Positions 48,801 to 56,834 are shown, counted from the first letter of the stretch. The stretch: DNA of 56,834 bases from Bacteroidales bacterium H4 (GCA_001701165.1 DAAP01000007.1:1-56834); one strand, 5' to 3'. Notes: a model not told the origin generated them from the sequence alone. A program made the numbers and translations.

Positions 48801-49354
48801 AAGCCGCCGGCTTTCACGGGATTTTCGACATCCTCGGTGAAGCCGTAGACTGCCGAGACTGCCGTGGCACGCTTGCCGGAGCTTTCGCGCAATTCCACCT
48901 TATCCTCGCCGACCTCGAGCTTCACGTCGGACACAAAGTAGTATCCGTAATTGCTATAAATATTCTGTTCAAGGTTGATTTCGCGGTAGCTCTCCGGAAG
49001 CCAACGCATGGCGCCGACACCGTAGAAACGTACAGCATTGTCCGTATGGAAACATACCGTGGGAGTAAGGTCGTCCGGGTCGGTGTCGTAGAATGACCCG
49101 TGGGTCAGCATCGTGCCGCCGAAACCGTAGACCGAGACCGATTCCGGATTGGCAAATCCCCATTGGCGCAGTTGGTCGTATGTGATTTCGTAAAGGCCTT
49201 CGTGATCTACGCGTATTTTGACCCAATGTCCCGTAGACAGGGCCGAAATAGCCGTGAAATGCGATGGATTAAAGGCCGATGCTTCGGGTGCGGTAGCTGT
49301 GAGTGTACTCACGCACAGGGCGGCGCCCAATATTTGGAGTAGTAGTTTTTTCAT
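45875..49354 (-). CDS. PorU-like C25 protease (paralogue 1)
   Basis: The 1159-residue protein has a signal peptide (MKKLLLQILGAALCVSTLTATAPEAS) and an N-terminal region HWVKIRVDHEGLYEITYDQL. A C25 (gingipain) protease domain occupies about 430-800; the dyad is visible as His658 (YVGHGT) and Cys691 (LSTCDSY), 33 residues apart. The C-terminus (GPYRLIICDAMGNTVYNKS) is a FlgD-like Ig domain, not a typical T9SS sorting tail. PorU, the T9SS sortase, has the same length and design. It is likely an exported PorU relative, perhaps with different substrates. It overlaps the desulfidase gene by ATGA. Confidence 0.88.
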   Translation of the reverse strand: MKKLLLQILGAALCVSTLTATAPEASAFNPSHFTAISALSTGHWVKIRVDHEGLYEITYDQLRQWGFANPESVSVYGFGGTMLTHGSFYDTDPDDLTPTVCFHTDNAVRFYGVGAMRWLPESYREINLEQNIYSNYGYYFVSDVKLEVGEDKVELRESSGKRATAVSAVYGFTEDVENPVKAGGFFLGKPYGANEYHTFKIPVTGFAADCIDPVFTINARYAANFGITGVASAEYDSTKLLSVSRTAYDVPSLTTSSDRNFYLSTYKESFSSLASDGSLPDTVFTFKFGAEERIQHQVNYLADDYLTFSYPQTAFKRDGEATILYFVCSEQWQNFVVNNCDDKTLIYDVTYASPRLKSYTTKYDSDAHTLTGCFDRTINNITYPWHARMLVVNPTTDAVSVPEYVGVVANQNIHGDAVPELLIITTDELYEAAQELAEAHRAEGLRVNVYTQQQVFNEYTSGTPDIAAYRRVVKMFYDRDSTRMKYLLLYGRGIWDNRQIIEKTNNEVLLAYENPSTIFAGSLSQAYVGDGVLGVMADNAYLEKLHSFEAEVAVGRIPADNLQMARDANAKIINYMNSKVPFINFTRGVFVSDDGDGYTHLNQTEHLIKRIQAGYPAVTGIRVHNDIFPWTGKDAKTARTVLSDALIKGVGLFCYVGHGTPDGFTGEKLWTRSFATSLNIKYPPLVHLSTCDSYAFDHRDNGIAEAMFFKKDGGSIGIIGACRAVYMQMNQFLALNLAEVYGKARYGTTVGDIYRLAYNQTKKKYYNDDYVTLNTSCYNLLGDPAVRLPFPMDTENTPKIERFNDVNVSNYEPGVSERTRNEACEIVPGHKFTIEGGITGGTGFDGTANVTVYQSPRTVTTLVQNPQDRLTPKDVTIEQDVLAETVGTCLDGHAAVDVTVPQPMTVGEFNRIVLTLTDSNQPSTGVAAVYDVAYIDDNADEVLPDYAHAPQIEQMYLNDNTSTQDIVVGKNFVLHATVRAASGFNVSSDLGVATRLTMDHNKSYHDVLYNIKPTDDPAVFELTYPMNDVSDGRHVLTLDVADNTGARASMDLAFTVMSSQVSMSITMDNTSSIIRQDCTFDATSENTSVTGPYRLIICDAMGNTVYNKSVSLPYTWDLKDKDDAYVSDGQYTARILAGDSDSAPYGSTNTITFTVLRRK

Positions 49355-49474
49355 ATTCGGATTTTGGCTGTATTTCTCGAATAGTGTTTTGTGTCTTGTC
49401 TTTTGTTATGTCTGTATTTATATGTGCTTTGGCTCGTATCTCCGGGTGCGAAATCTATGGCTGTCGGCCATCGT

Positions 49475-50002
49475 TTATCGGACCTTGAGCCGCATTACAC
49501 GTGTCTCCCCGAGGGTGATGTCCAGTGTCAACGGACGCTTCAATGCCACGGGCTGTATTTCGGTTAATGGCAGCATCAGCATGTCCCCGGTCTTGATGGT
49601 GTGGTGTTCGGCTACGTCGCACAACAAGCGGTCAATCATTCCGAGCATCCGGGCGATGTCCACCGGATAGGATGCTTCGCCGACACTCATTTTCGTCTTG
49701 TCTGCAAGGTTGTCCACGGGTATATGATCTCCCATGAGTATAGATCCATCGCGCGTCCATTCATAGAGGCTTCCGGCTACGGCCGGCCGCGGATGTATCA
49801 CAACGCACAGACTGTCGTAATAGCGCCGGGCAAAACGCTCGGCCACACCCTTGCCCAAGCGCGAGACTATGGCGGCAATGTATGCCTCGCCATGCCATGG
49901 CGCCCCTTGGTCGGGCTCGAACCACGGCTGCGAACGCGTCACCACAGCCGAATCGGCGGCGGCGTGCACGTGTCCTTCGTTGTCTATGGCAAGTATCTTC
50001 AT
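49475..50002 (-). CDS. FAA-hydrolase-like small protein
   Basis: The 175-residue protein has GEAYIAAIVSRLGKGVAERFARRYYDSLCVVI, which resembles the fumarylacetoacetate hydrolase/2-keto-4-pentenoate family (E-V-RIGK-AERFARRYYD), but is shorter and lacks clear metal ligands beyond Glu. I associate similar genes with porU-rex regions in Bacteroidales. The activity is not established. Confidence 0.6.
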   Translation of the reverse strand: MKILAIDNEGHVHAAADSAVVTRSQPWFEPDQGAPWHGEAYIAAIVSRLGKGVAERFARRYYDSLCVVIHPRPAVAGSLYEWTRDGSILMGDHIPVDNLADKTKMSVGEASYPVDIARMLGMIDRLLCDVAEHHTIKTGDMLMLPLTEIQPVALKRPLTLDITLGETRVMRLKVR

Positions 50003-50122
50003 AACTGGTGTGGCGGCTTGATGCCGTGGTTCTGTAGATTACGTCTTGTATGTCTGTCGGCTTATATTGTCAGCCGTGCTGTCAGCTGTTGTTGTGCCGT
50101 GCCCGGGTCGTGCCTTTCGGCG

Positions 50123-50773
50123 TTACTGCTGTGGGTCTTGCAGTCGGTTGTACATCACCGCCAGGTGCGAATACATAGATGTGTTTTGCACCACGGCGCC
50201 ACCATGGACGCGTATACGGCAAGGGGTGAAATTCCAAATACCGCGGATGCCGGCGTCTATGGCTGCATCGGCGGCGGCTTGGGCTGCACTTACCGGGACG
50301 GTGAGGGCGGCTATGGCTATGTCTCGCCCTTGGCATATCTCGGCCAGACGGTTGGCATGATATATGGGTATGCCGCTGATTTCGCCGCCGACTATGGCCG
50401 GGTCCGTATCGAAAGCAGCCACGATATTCAACCCGTAGCGGTGGAGGCCGCTGTCACGCATGAGTGCCGAGCCCAGCGAGCCGGCGCCGACGATGACTGC
50501 ATCGTGGTTGCGGCCGAAGCCGAGGAACTGGCGCAACTCGTTTTCGAGAGCCTGTACTTCGTAGCCTATGCGAGTCTTGCCTTTGATGTTTAGGAAGGAG
50601 AGGTCTTTGGCTATCTGTGATGAGTCCACGCCTACATCGGCGGCGATGCGGGTCGAGGACACATGAGTTTGGCCCTGTGTGCGCAGCGTCGTCAGGTATG
50701 CCAGATACCATGGCAGTCGCCGCAGGGTTGGCTCGGGAAGTGGTGTTGTCGCAAGACGGTTGTTTTCGTGCAT
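50123..50773 (-). CDS. rex: Redox-sensing repressor Rex
   Basis: Rex binds NADH/NAD+ and represses fermentation and respiration genes when NAD+ is high. The 216-residue protein has an N-terminal winged helix (about 20-80; SSTRIAADVGVDSSQIAKDLSFL), then Rossmann GAGSLGSALM (about 96-105) and IWNFTPCRI near the C-terminus. It lies between the two PorU-type genes. No TTGTGAA-type Rex operator was recognised in the short spacers. Confidence 0.95.
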   Translation of the reverse strand: MHENNRLATTPLPEPTLRRLPWYLAYLTTLRTQGQTHVSSTRIAADVGVDSSQIAKDLSFLNIKGKTRIGYEVQALENELRQFLGFGRNHDAVIVGAGSLGSALMRDSGLHRYGLNIVAAFDTDPAIVGGEISGIPIYHANRLAEICQGRDIAIAALTVPVSAAQAAADAAIDAGIRGIWNFTPCRIRVHGGAVVQNTSMYSHLAVMYNRLQDPQQ

Positions 50774-50848
50774 TGTCTGTATAGTGTTGGTTCTAATGCT
50801 TTTGTCGTGCGTATGTTTTATTTGGTTTTGTATGTGTTTTGATTTGCG

Positions 50849-53800
50849 TCACTTTGATGTTACAGCGAGACGTTGTGATGCCGTGGCTTGTTCCTGCCCG
50901 TCTTCGCCGACGATGACGGCGCGGTATAGGTAGATGCCGCGCGGCACGCGCCTTCCGGCTCCGTCAGTGAGGTTCCATACCACCGGCGTGGATACATACA
51001 TGTCCGATAGGCCTTTGGTAGTGTTGCTCCACAGCGGCTGGCCCAGCATATTGTATACTGTCACGGTGACGGTGAGCATTTGGTCGGGACGGTCGTGTCG
51101 CAGGTAGAAGTTGGCCTGTACCGATGCCGGCGATGAGTCTGTCCAGACATCGTAGATGCGTGGGGTTGCCGAGGGGCTGACGTTGAAGTTGATAGTGCGG
51201 TCGGCGCTGTTGCCGGCTGTGTCCCACACTTTGAGTGTGATGCTATATTTGCCTTTTTCGAGACCGCTCAACGGATAGCATATTGTGCCGCCGGCACTGC
51301 CGTCGTCATTGGCCGTGTAATACTGTGATACGTCGTTGTAAGTCTTGCGACCCATGGTGAGGGTCATTTGGTGGCCTATGCCGGCAGTGGAGACGTTGAT
51401 GCCTACATTGTCGCTGATCTTGGCTATGAGCATGGGATCCGAATTGACCGCGCTGCCGTCGACAAAACTCTCGTGGTTGAGGTACATGGCCTCGATGGTC
51501 GGCGCCTGGGTGTCCTCGGGGGCGTTTTCGTCCATGCCGTAGACGTAGAATGCATGGCTGACGCCGCAGGCATCGCGGTCGTCTGCGTCTGCATAGGCGT
51601 ACATGTTGGCCGTGGCTTCGCGGAAGTTATCGGCAATTTCGCCGGGCATGGCCACTTCGAGGCTCCAGTGTCCGTCCTTGGCCACAGCGACACCGGTATA
51701 CAGCTTGCCTCCATGTGTGTCGAAGGTGTAAGGCTTGCCCGAACCGCGGCCCGAAGATGTCGTCGAATAGTCTGCATCGTATATAGTGACAAAGACGCGG
51801 CCGTTGAAGTTTGTCAGGATGTTGCCCGATGCATCTGTGATGCTCCCGGCAAAGGTGGCGCGCTGCATAGCGGACACGACTATCTGCTCGGCGCTGTCAT
51901 CGTTGACATTGCCGGGCAAGGCCTTGCCGTCTATGGTCTCGAGGCGCACGCGGTTGGAGGGTGTGACGGCTCGCATGGCGGGGTCGCCCATAAGGACGTA
52001 GCGCAGGTGATTGTCGCTTGCGATGCTTGAAGAGTTTTGTATGTTGTTCTTGGCATTGCGGTAGATGTCGCCGATGGCCGGCAGGCGTCCATACTCGTCT
52101 CGTACGGCGAAGTTGCGTCCCAAGGCGGCCATGTACCGGCCGTTTTCGCTGATGTATACGGGGCGAGTGGCGCTGATAGTGGCGATAGTGCCACCATAGC
52201 GTTCATGGAAGAATATCTCGCCGGCGCTCAGTGTGTTCGAGTCCCACCGCAACCAATCGCACGTGCCGGCGATAAGTATGGGTATACGCTTGAGATACAG
52301 CCCGTTGATGTCTTCCATTGTGAGCATCTTTTCGTGGCTCATGCCGTGGTTGGAGGCGTGTCCGAGGTATATCCAATACGCCATGCCGGCGTCCAGGAGT
52401 CGGAACATCTCCTCGCGAGCTCCCGGAACGGAGCCTGATACCTTTTCGTAGGCGTCGATATATACCTTATTGGTAAGGAAAACGCCCGGGTCGGTGTTCT
52501 CGATATTTTTTTCGAAGGTGTCAGCCTGTGTCATGTGTATGGCCTGGTCTTCGTCATCGGCGAGAATCAGCACCTGATTGCGCCAATCGGTCTTCTTGGA
52601 GGACTTGACGTATTCGCAGAGTTTGTCTACGGTGGAGGTGGCCTCGTCGAGCGAGCGCACGGGTAGACGTCCCAGAGATATGCTTATCTTGTCGTAGGCC
52701 ATATTCTCGCCGCTGTCATCGGCAAGTATGGCGGCAAAGTCGTCGCAGGTGAAGCCGTCGTTGTCGTTGAGGCTGGAACGCATAGTCGTGGTTACCCACG
52801 CCGGCAGCGTCACCGTGTTCATGCGCTTGAGGTCGGCGGTGAGGTGGCGGTGGTCGTAGGTGGCGCAGCCCATCAGAAGTGCATATTGCAGGTGATGCTC
52901 GGATGTAGGGGTGAGTCCGCCGCCGCGGTCATAGAGCATCTTGAAAAAGCGCCGCAGGCCGTGAACATCGGGACTACCGCTCGAAAACTCATTGTATATC
53001 GCCTGATCTTCTATGACAGATACGGTCATGGGCCGGATTTTATCGTTGCGGTGCAATTCGGCGATGCGCTCGGCCTGTGCGGCGTAGGCCGCAGGTACCA
53101 CTATAACCATGTCCGGAACGTCAAGTCCGTGGAGATTTTGATTGGCGATGCTGCCGACGAGTGTCGGCTCGGGTAGCGCGGCGTTCTCGGTCCACGCCGC
53201 ATAAGAGCGGAAGCCGTACATTGGGTTGTTCCACAGCACGCCGGAACCCTCAGCGGTAAACTGCATGGCCACGGGAGCCAGTACATTGCTGACATCCCAA
53301 ACGTGTAGACGCGAAGCATCTGTGACACCGCTGAGGCGTGCCGCCGAGTTGCTTAGCCAAAACAGTAGCGTCCCCTCGCCGGTGGAAGGCAGGCGCAACT
53401 TGCGCGTATAATTGAGCGTCAAATAGTTGAGCCATGCGCCGTTGGTGGTGCCCTGAGGCGCATAGGTGATGCCTATGCGTGCATCGCTGCCTGAGAGTTC
53501 AAAGGTGCGGCGCGGAGTACCTTCCACGCCGTGGTAGTATGAGGAATTGTTGGTAGTACCTATAGCATCGGCGTAAATCTCAGGCAATTCGGTGCCGTTG
53601 ACGGTGAATTTGAGCAATGCCGAAGCCGAGTATGTCTTGGAGACAAACGAGCATTCCATCCATATCTTTGGATCTGACTCGTCGCGGTCGGTGAGCTTGA
53701 AGTCGAAGTAACGCGTGGGGGTGTAGCGGAAGTCTTCGCCTACGAGTGCGGCTCCGGCCTCGCCGGGACTGATTTCATCCACTTCGTGGTGCAGTCGTGC

Positions 53801-54319
53801 GTTGTATGTCTCGGCTATGTCGCCCGTAACTTCGGAGGATACCGTCATGGGTGAATCACTTGCAGGTGCCTCGGGATTTTCGCCAATATAGTAATAACCC
53901 TTTGTGGTATAGACATTCTGACTGCCCACATATCGTCGCGAAGCGCTCTGCTCCCATGACATCGGGCCGTATGCATAAAACACGATGGTGCCGTCGGCAA
54001 GGCGTTGCACGGGTATGGCCGGAAGGTCATCATAGAAGTTGGCCGCACTCAAGCGATTGCCGGTACGGTAGGCTCCGTATCCGTAAACGCTGACCTTGGA
54101 CGGGTCGGCAAAGCCCCAGCGGCGCAGCGTCGCGGGCGTCAGGCGATAGATGCCGGTGGCATCCACGCTGACTTTGACCCACTTTCCGGAGGCCAATGCC
54201 GATTTGGTTGCGTAAGTCTCCGCAGGTAAGGCGCGTGCCGCTCCCACGGCGCACAAGAGCATTGCCGCAACGGCAAGTATTCGTATGTTGTTGGATATAT
54301 TGCTGACTGTCAAGTTCAT
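50849..54319 (-). CDS. porU: Type IX secretion sortase PorU
   Basis: PorU is the cell-surface C25 protease that removes the C-terminal sorting signal of T9SS cargo. The 1156-residue protein has a signal, a module with SALASGKWVKVSVDATGIY (about 34-52) matching the paralogue's, and FYDDLPAIPVQ. The protease domain has His654 (YLGHAS) and Cys687 (AGTCDWLRWD), with TLSAGEIFFHERYGGTIATISATRPVY, which fits PorU well. A FlgD-like tail ends the protein. It starts far from its neighbour rex (75 bp). TAAATTTG at 54418-54411 is the likely -7 box. Confidence 0.92.
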   Translation of the reverse strand: MNLTVSNISNNIRILAVAAMLLCAVGAARALPAETYATKSALASGKWVKVSVDATGIYRLTPATLRRWGFADPSKVSVYGYGAYRTGNRLSAANFYDDLPAIPVQRLADGTIVFYAYGPMSWEQSASRRYVGSQNVYTTKGYYYIGENPEAPASDSPMTVSSEVTGDIAETYNARLHHEVDEISPGEAGAALVGEDFRYTPTRYFDFKLTDRDESDPKIWMECSFVSKTYSASALLKFTVNGTELPEIYADAIGTTNNSSYYHGVEGTPRRTFELSGSDARIGITYAPQGTTNGAWLNYLTLNYTRKLRLPSTGEGTLLFWLSNSAARLSGVTDASRLHVWDVSNVLAPVAMQFTAEGSGVLWNNPMYGFRSYAAWTENAALPEPTLVGSIANQNLHGLDVPDMVIVVPAAYAAQAERIAELHRNDKIRPMTVSVIEDQAIYNEFSSGSPDVHGLRRFFKMLYDRGGGLTPTSEHHLQYALLMGCATYDHRHLTADLKRMNTVTLPAWVTTTMRSSLNDNDGFTCDDFAAILADDSGENMAYDKISISLGRLPVRSLDEATSTVDKLCEYVKSSKKTDWRNQVLILADDEDQAIHMTQADTFEKNIENTDPGVFLTNKVYIDAYEKVSGSVPGAREEMFRLLDAGMAYWIYLGHASNHGMSHEKMLTMEDINGLYLKRIPILIAGTCDWLRWDSNTLSAGEIFFHERYGGTIATISATRPVYISENGRYMAALGRNFAVRDEYGRLPAIGDIYRNAKNNIQNSSSIASDNHLRYVLMGDPAMRAVTPSNRVRLETIDGKALPGNVNDDSAEQIVVSAMQRATFAGSITDASGNILTNFNGRVFVTIYDADYSTTSSGRGSGKPYTFDTHGGKLYTGVAVAKDGHWSLEVAMPGEIADNFREATANMYAYADADDRDACGVSHAFYVYGMDENAPEDTQAPTIEAMYLNHESFVDGSAVNSDPMLIAKISDNVGINVSTAGIGHQMTLTMGRKTYNDVSQYYTANDDGSAGGTICYPLSGLEKGKYSITLKVWDTAGNSADRTINFNVSPSATPRIYDVWTDSSPASVQANFYLRHDRPDQMLTVTVTVYNMLGQPLWSNTTKGLSDMYVSTPVVWNLTDGAGRRVPRGIYLYRAVIVGEDGQEQATASQRLAVTSK

Positions 54320-54837
54320 GTGCGTGATAGTTGTTGGTGTGGTTGGTTACAGGCCTAACGAAATTGACGCCGAAATTTGCTTCGGAGCCTACTTCCCTTC
54401 TATCATAACGCAAATTTAGCAATAAAATTGCTTATATCGGCTGTTTGGAAGTACCTTATGTGTTTGGCGTTATGTTTTTTTATGTTTTTTCCGAAATAGA
54501 CAAAGGGATTATCGAAATGCAGGCTCGCATATCTTTGTAGTGGAGCAAAAAAAAGTGCAAGTTCTAAAAACTTTTTCGCAATAGGGACATCTATTGGTCG
54601 TGTATGCCGATATTTGCCAAAAACGGGCAGTTGTTGGTCTAAAAGTCGAAAAACGCATTTTGCACTTTTTTGTTATACTCGAAAAGAAGTACCTTTGTAA
54701 CGTCATTAAGATATGGCAGTGCATCGTCTCGACCCACGGCGTGCCAAGCGCCATCAGGCACTATTATATCGGGATTTCGCCGATGCTGCTTCAAAGACAC
54801 ACGGCACAGATACTACAGTTTTGACACTCCGCACCGA
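54320..54837. promoter_or_regulatory. Divergent regulatory region between porU and DUF3943
   Basis: This 518-bp AT-rich region has no gene. It holds TAAATTTG on the minus strand (54418-54411) for porU and two plus-strand -7 boxes, TATCTTTG (54530-54537) and TACCTTTG (54690-54697). Between those lies an inverted repeat: AAAAAAGTGCA (54549-54559) and TGCACTTTTTT (54661-54671). Confidence 0.65.
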
Positions 54838-55785
54838 ATGAGTTCGTTATTACGCATCGTTCTTTTTTTCATCTTCTCCGTTGTCGCAACTTCGACGTGC
54901 GCACAGGGAGCCATTATTGTCCCCGACGAGACAAACGCCGTTGCCGACACCATGGCGAAATCCGAGGCAACGGTAACCATTGCGGCGTCCGAATTGGCTG
55001 ACATACAGTGGAACACACCATGTGCCGCGCCGCTGCCGCCACTGCGCCCGGACAGCATTGACTGTGACTGGGATGCTCGCTTCGGAGCACATCCCGGGCC
55101 TGTAAGTCCATACGAGATGCCCGTATCGTGGACGGCAAGCTCGCACGACTGGAAGCGCCTGTGGTACAACACTATCACGCTCGGCTCGGCCTTCGTAGGC
55201 ACGCTCTTGGTATTGGAATGTCTGCCCGAGGATGCCACATCGTGGAATCGCGCCGAGCTGCAGGACGTCCCGCTGTTCAAACGCTGGTACAATCACGTCA
55301 TCGACAAGGGTGTCGAATGGGACCACGACAAGTTCTATTTCAATTATATACTGCATCCATACGCCGGCGGTGTGTACTTCATGGCGGCTCGTTCGTGCGG
55401 CTTCAATTTCTGGCAGTCAATGCTTTACTGCACCATCGTCTCAAATGTCGGATGGGAATACGGTGTCGAGGCATTTATGGAACGGCCGTCGATACAAGAC
55501 CTTTTTGTAACACCCATCATCGGAAGCTGCGTAGGCGAAGGCTTTTACCGCATCAAGCGGCATATTGTGGACCACAACTACACGCTATGGGGGTCGGCTG
55601 TATTAGGCAATATTGTGGCTTTTCTTGTTGACCCGGTCAACGAGTTCGTCGGCTTCCTTGACCGCAACCCGGCGCGCCGCGTTGCACGCGAAAAGGCCGC
55701 CGCTCGCGCTGCCGCCCCCACATTGACATTCTCCCCAATGCTGGGCACGCGCTGCGCCGGCTTCGCCCTCACCGCCCGCTTCTAA
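54838..55785 (+). CDS. DUF3943 outer-envelope protein
   Basis: The 315-residue protein has a signal (MSSLLRIVLFFIFSVVATSTCAQG) and residues 95-300 form a helical, partly hydrophobic domain. WDHDKFYFNYILHPYAGGVYFMAARSCGFNFWQS and SNVGWEYGVEAFMERPSIQDLFVTPIIGS are the DUF3943 signature. The ATG at 54838 is preferred because it begins the signal; the open frame extends to 54670 across a -7 box. Function unknown; likely in the envelope. Confidence 0.88.
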   Translation: MSSLLRIVLFFIFSVVATSTCAQGAIIVPDETNAVADTMAKSEATVTIAASELADIQWNTPCAAPLPPLRPDSIDCDWDARFGAHPGPVSPYEMPVSWTASSHDWKRLWYNTITLGSAFVGTLLVLECLPEDATSWNRAELQDVPLFKRWYNHVIDKGVEWDHDKFYFNYILHPYAGGVYFMAARSCGFNFWQSMLYCTIVSNVGWEYGVEAFMERPSIQDLFVTPIIGSCVGEGFYRIKRHIVDHNYTLWGSAVLGNIVAFLVDPVNEFVGFLDRNPARRVAREKAAARAAAPTLTFSPMLGTRCAGFALTARF

Positions 55786-55880
55786 CAATCCGCACACAAA
55801 TGATGCAACGGGCTGAGTATGTCTGACGAATATTTATCTGAATACGAGAAAGAAATGTTGTCTTATCCGACAAAAAGCAG

Positions 55881-55888
55881 TAGCTTTG
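55881..55888 (+). promoter_or_regulatory. -7 box before lipoprotein gene
   Basis: TAGCTTTG at 55881-55888 matches TAnnTTTG. GTTG ends at 55860, 20 bp upstream, a three-of-four match to the -33 element. The leader would be about 125 nt. The remaining spacer shows only poly-C/A near 55993. Confidence 0.6.
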
Positions 55889-56019
55889 TATTTGAATTAC
55901 GGAGAACTCTCTGATGATAATAATAGCTGACCAATTATCATTAGCCAAGAGCATCACAACACCTTCCCCTAATCAAGTAACCGCAACACCTTACCCCCCC
56001 CCCTCAAAAACTCAATAAA

Positions 56020-56700
56020 ATGGGAAAACAATCAAACGAAACGCGCAACGCAAAGCGAGAGTCTCGCGGCCTGAGTTGCAAGAAGATGCTTATCCTTGCC
56101 TCTATCGCTATCGCGATTTTGGCCTGCGGATGCAGCTCCGCGAACAAGGTCGATAAAGACGCCGACACAAACGCCGACACGACAGAAGCTACGGCAGACC
56201 GAAATAACGATGTCACAGCAAGTCAAAAGAGTGTCAACGCCAAGCAAGCGGCCTCTTCAGACGGTGAGGATAAGCCGGCGTCCGTCGCTCCATTGACCCA
56301 ATATGCCTTGATCGAAGTGCTTGACGAGGATATGGGCGTAGGCTTCAGGGCCAACGCCGCCGAAGTGTTGAAGACGCTCGGATTTACCATCAAGGAATTT
56401 AAGCGACCTGCGGATGTTGACGAAATGGAGCCTTTTGTTTATATGACAGCCCATCGCCAAGAGCCAAGCGGATCCACGAATATCGCATTTAAGAGCGGTG
56501 AGGATCAGCTGCTCACCATAGACTTTGCTAATCGTGAGGGAGTGGAGAAATTCGTCGAATCTATGAAAAAATCAGGCTATGTGTACTCTGACGGGATTTA
56601 CGCCCATCCCAAAAACTCAATGGGGAAAATCTACGTGAAAGTTCAAGGGCTGAAAGTTAAGATTATATTTCCCTTCGAGATGCCACCCTACGAATGGTAG
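56020..56700 (+). CDS. Putative lipoprotein
   Basis: The 226-residue protein has a long charged N-terminus, a hydrophobic stretch (KKMLILASIAIAILACGC) ending in a lipobox (LACG), an acidic low-complexity linker (DADTNADTTEATADRN) and a C-terminal beta/alpha domain (about 95-226; LIEVLDEDMGVGFRANAAEVLKTLGFTI). No family is recognised. The start at 56020 fits the codon context but an internal start nearer the signal is possible. Confidence 0.7.
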   Translation: MGKQSNETRNAKRESRGLSCKKMLILASIAIAILACGCSSANKVDKDADTNADTTEATADRNNDVTASQKSVNAKQAASSDGEDKPASVAPLTQYALIEVLDEDMGVGFRANAAEVLKTLGFTIKEFKRPADVDEMEPFVYMTAHRQEPSGSTNIAFKSGEDQLLTIDFANREGVEKFVESMKKSGYVYSDGIYAHPKNSMGKIYVKVQGLKVKIIFPFEMPPYEW

Positions 56701-56717
56701 AGAATGTCCCGCCGGGA

Positions 56718-56732
56718 TATCTTTGATTTTTG
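56718..56732 (+). promoter_or_regulatory. -7 box 4 nt before a TTG start
   Basis: TATCTTTG at 56718-56725 is followed by ATTT and TTG at 56730. The frame is closed by TGA at 56724-56726, overlapping the box, so translation must start after it. No -33 element was found. Confidence 0.6.
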
Positions 56733-56834
56733 GCCATAATAAGGCTGTTCTTTCTCTATGCCGTTGCGCTTCTTATAGGAATCTTTCCGGACGTGTTTTG
56801 GGGCGATAAACCGCAGGGCAACCGCATCAAATTA
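56730..56834 (+). CDS. Membrane protein, 5' part (3' end outside window)
   Basis: Only 35 codons are visible: MAIIRLFFLYAVALL, then IGIFPDVFWGDKPQ and GNRIKL. The first half is a hydrophobic helix, so this is likely a signal/anchor. A stop codon lies just upstream in frame (TGA at 56724), which makes TTG at 56730 the best start. No family can be named. The frame is too short for the usual ORF scan and continues past the window. Confidence 0.6.
   Translation, partial: MAIIRLFFLYAVALLIGIFPDVFWGDKPQGNRIKL

Noticed and set aside
50774..50848. A Rex operator in the rex-porU spacer
   Set aside because: No TTGTGAA-like inverted repeat is present in these 75 bp.

Overview
The window is a bacterial chromosome segment from the order Bacteroidales, most likely a GC-rich member of the Muribaculaceae. 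The evidence is: Bacteroidetes-type promoters (TTTG, a spacer of about 20 bp, then TAnnTTTG) in front of the rRNA operon and several genes; a Bacteroidetes-type 16S rRNA; type IX secretion genes (porQ and two PorU-type C25 proteases); the order porQ-cmk-ispH; and families such as DUF1573, DUF3332, DUF3943 and a sortase-like FlgD tail. The family assignment comes from remembered 16S features and is an inference.

Layout. 1-1602: the 3' part of a phage/plasmid-type replication protein and a DnaC-like ATPase. 1676-3696: a BASS-family transporter and an OprO/OprP-type porin. 3843-7721: a four-gene surface-polysaccharide cluster (polytopic membrane protein, GT2, degenerate SDR, DUF115-like transferase). 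7846-13209: a very large secreted alpha-2-macroglobulin-like protein without a recognisable thioester. 13445-26862, all on the minus strand: HIRAN protein, WYL regulator, miaA, DPP-IV-type S9 peptidase, a coiled-coil protein, a receiver/PEP-synthase-like ATP-grasp fusion, a lipoprotein, a DEDDh exonuclease, ispH, cmk and porQ. 27241-33225: an rRNA operon with two tandem promoters, 16S, tRNA-Ile, 23S, 5S and a strong terminator. 33509-41560, mostly plus strand: meaB, DUF1573, recA, an internally duplicated unknown protein (minus), tsaB (minus), a PurM-like protein, an MltF-like lytic transglycosylase and DUF3332. 41711-54319, minus strand: a chain running porU, rex, an FAH-like gene, a second PorU-like protease, a cysteine-desulfidase-like protein, a Pif1-like helicase and a small membrane protein. 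54838-56834: DUF3943, a lipoprotein and the start of a last membrane-protein gene.

Two features stand out. First, most short spacers hold arrays of very short tandem repeats (9-bp units of three sequence types, plus a 7-bp unit), and these arrays run into the ends or middles of genes: the transporter tail, the MiaA N-terminus and stop codon, and the interior of the desulfidase-like gene. Second, at least three genes appear to be leaderless: a TAnnTTTG box lies 4-5 nt before the start codon, which is GTG, ATG and TTG in the three cases.

Working together: PorQ and the two PorU-type proteases belong to or resemble the type IX secretion machinery; the polysaccharide cluster and the outer-membrane and lipid-linked genes serve the envelope; ispH, cmk, miaA, tsaB, recA and the rRNA operon are housekeeping. 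No CRISPR array, insertion sequence, prophage or integrase was seen.
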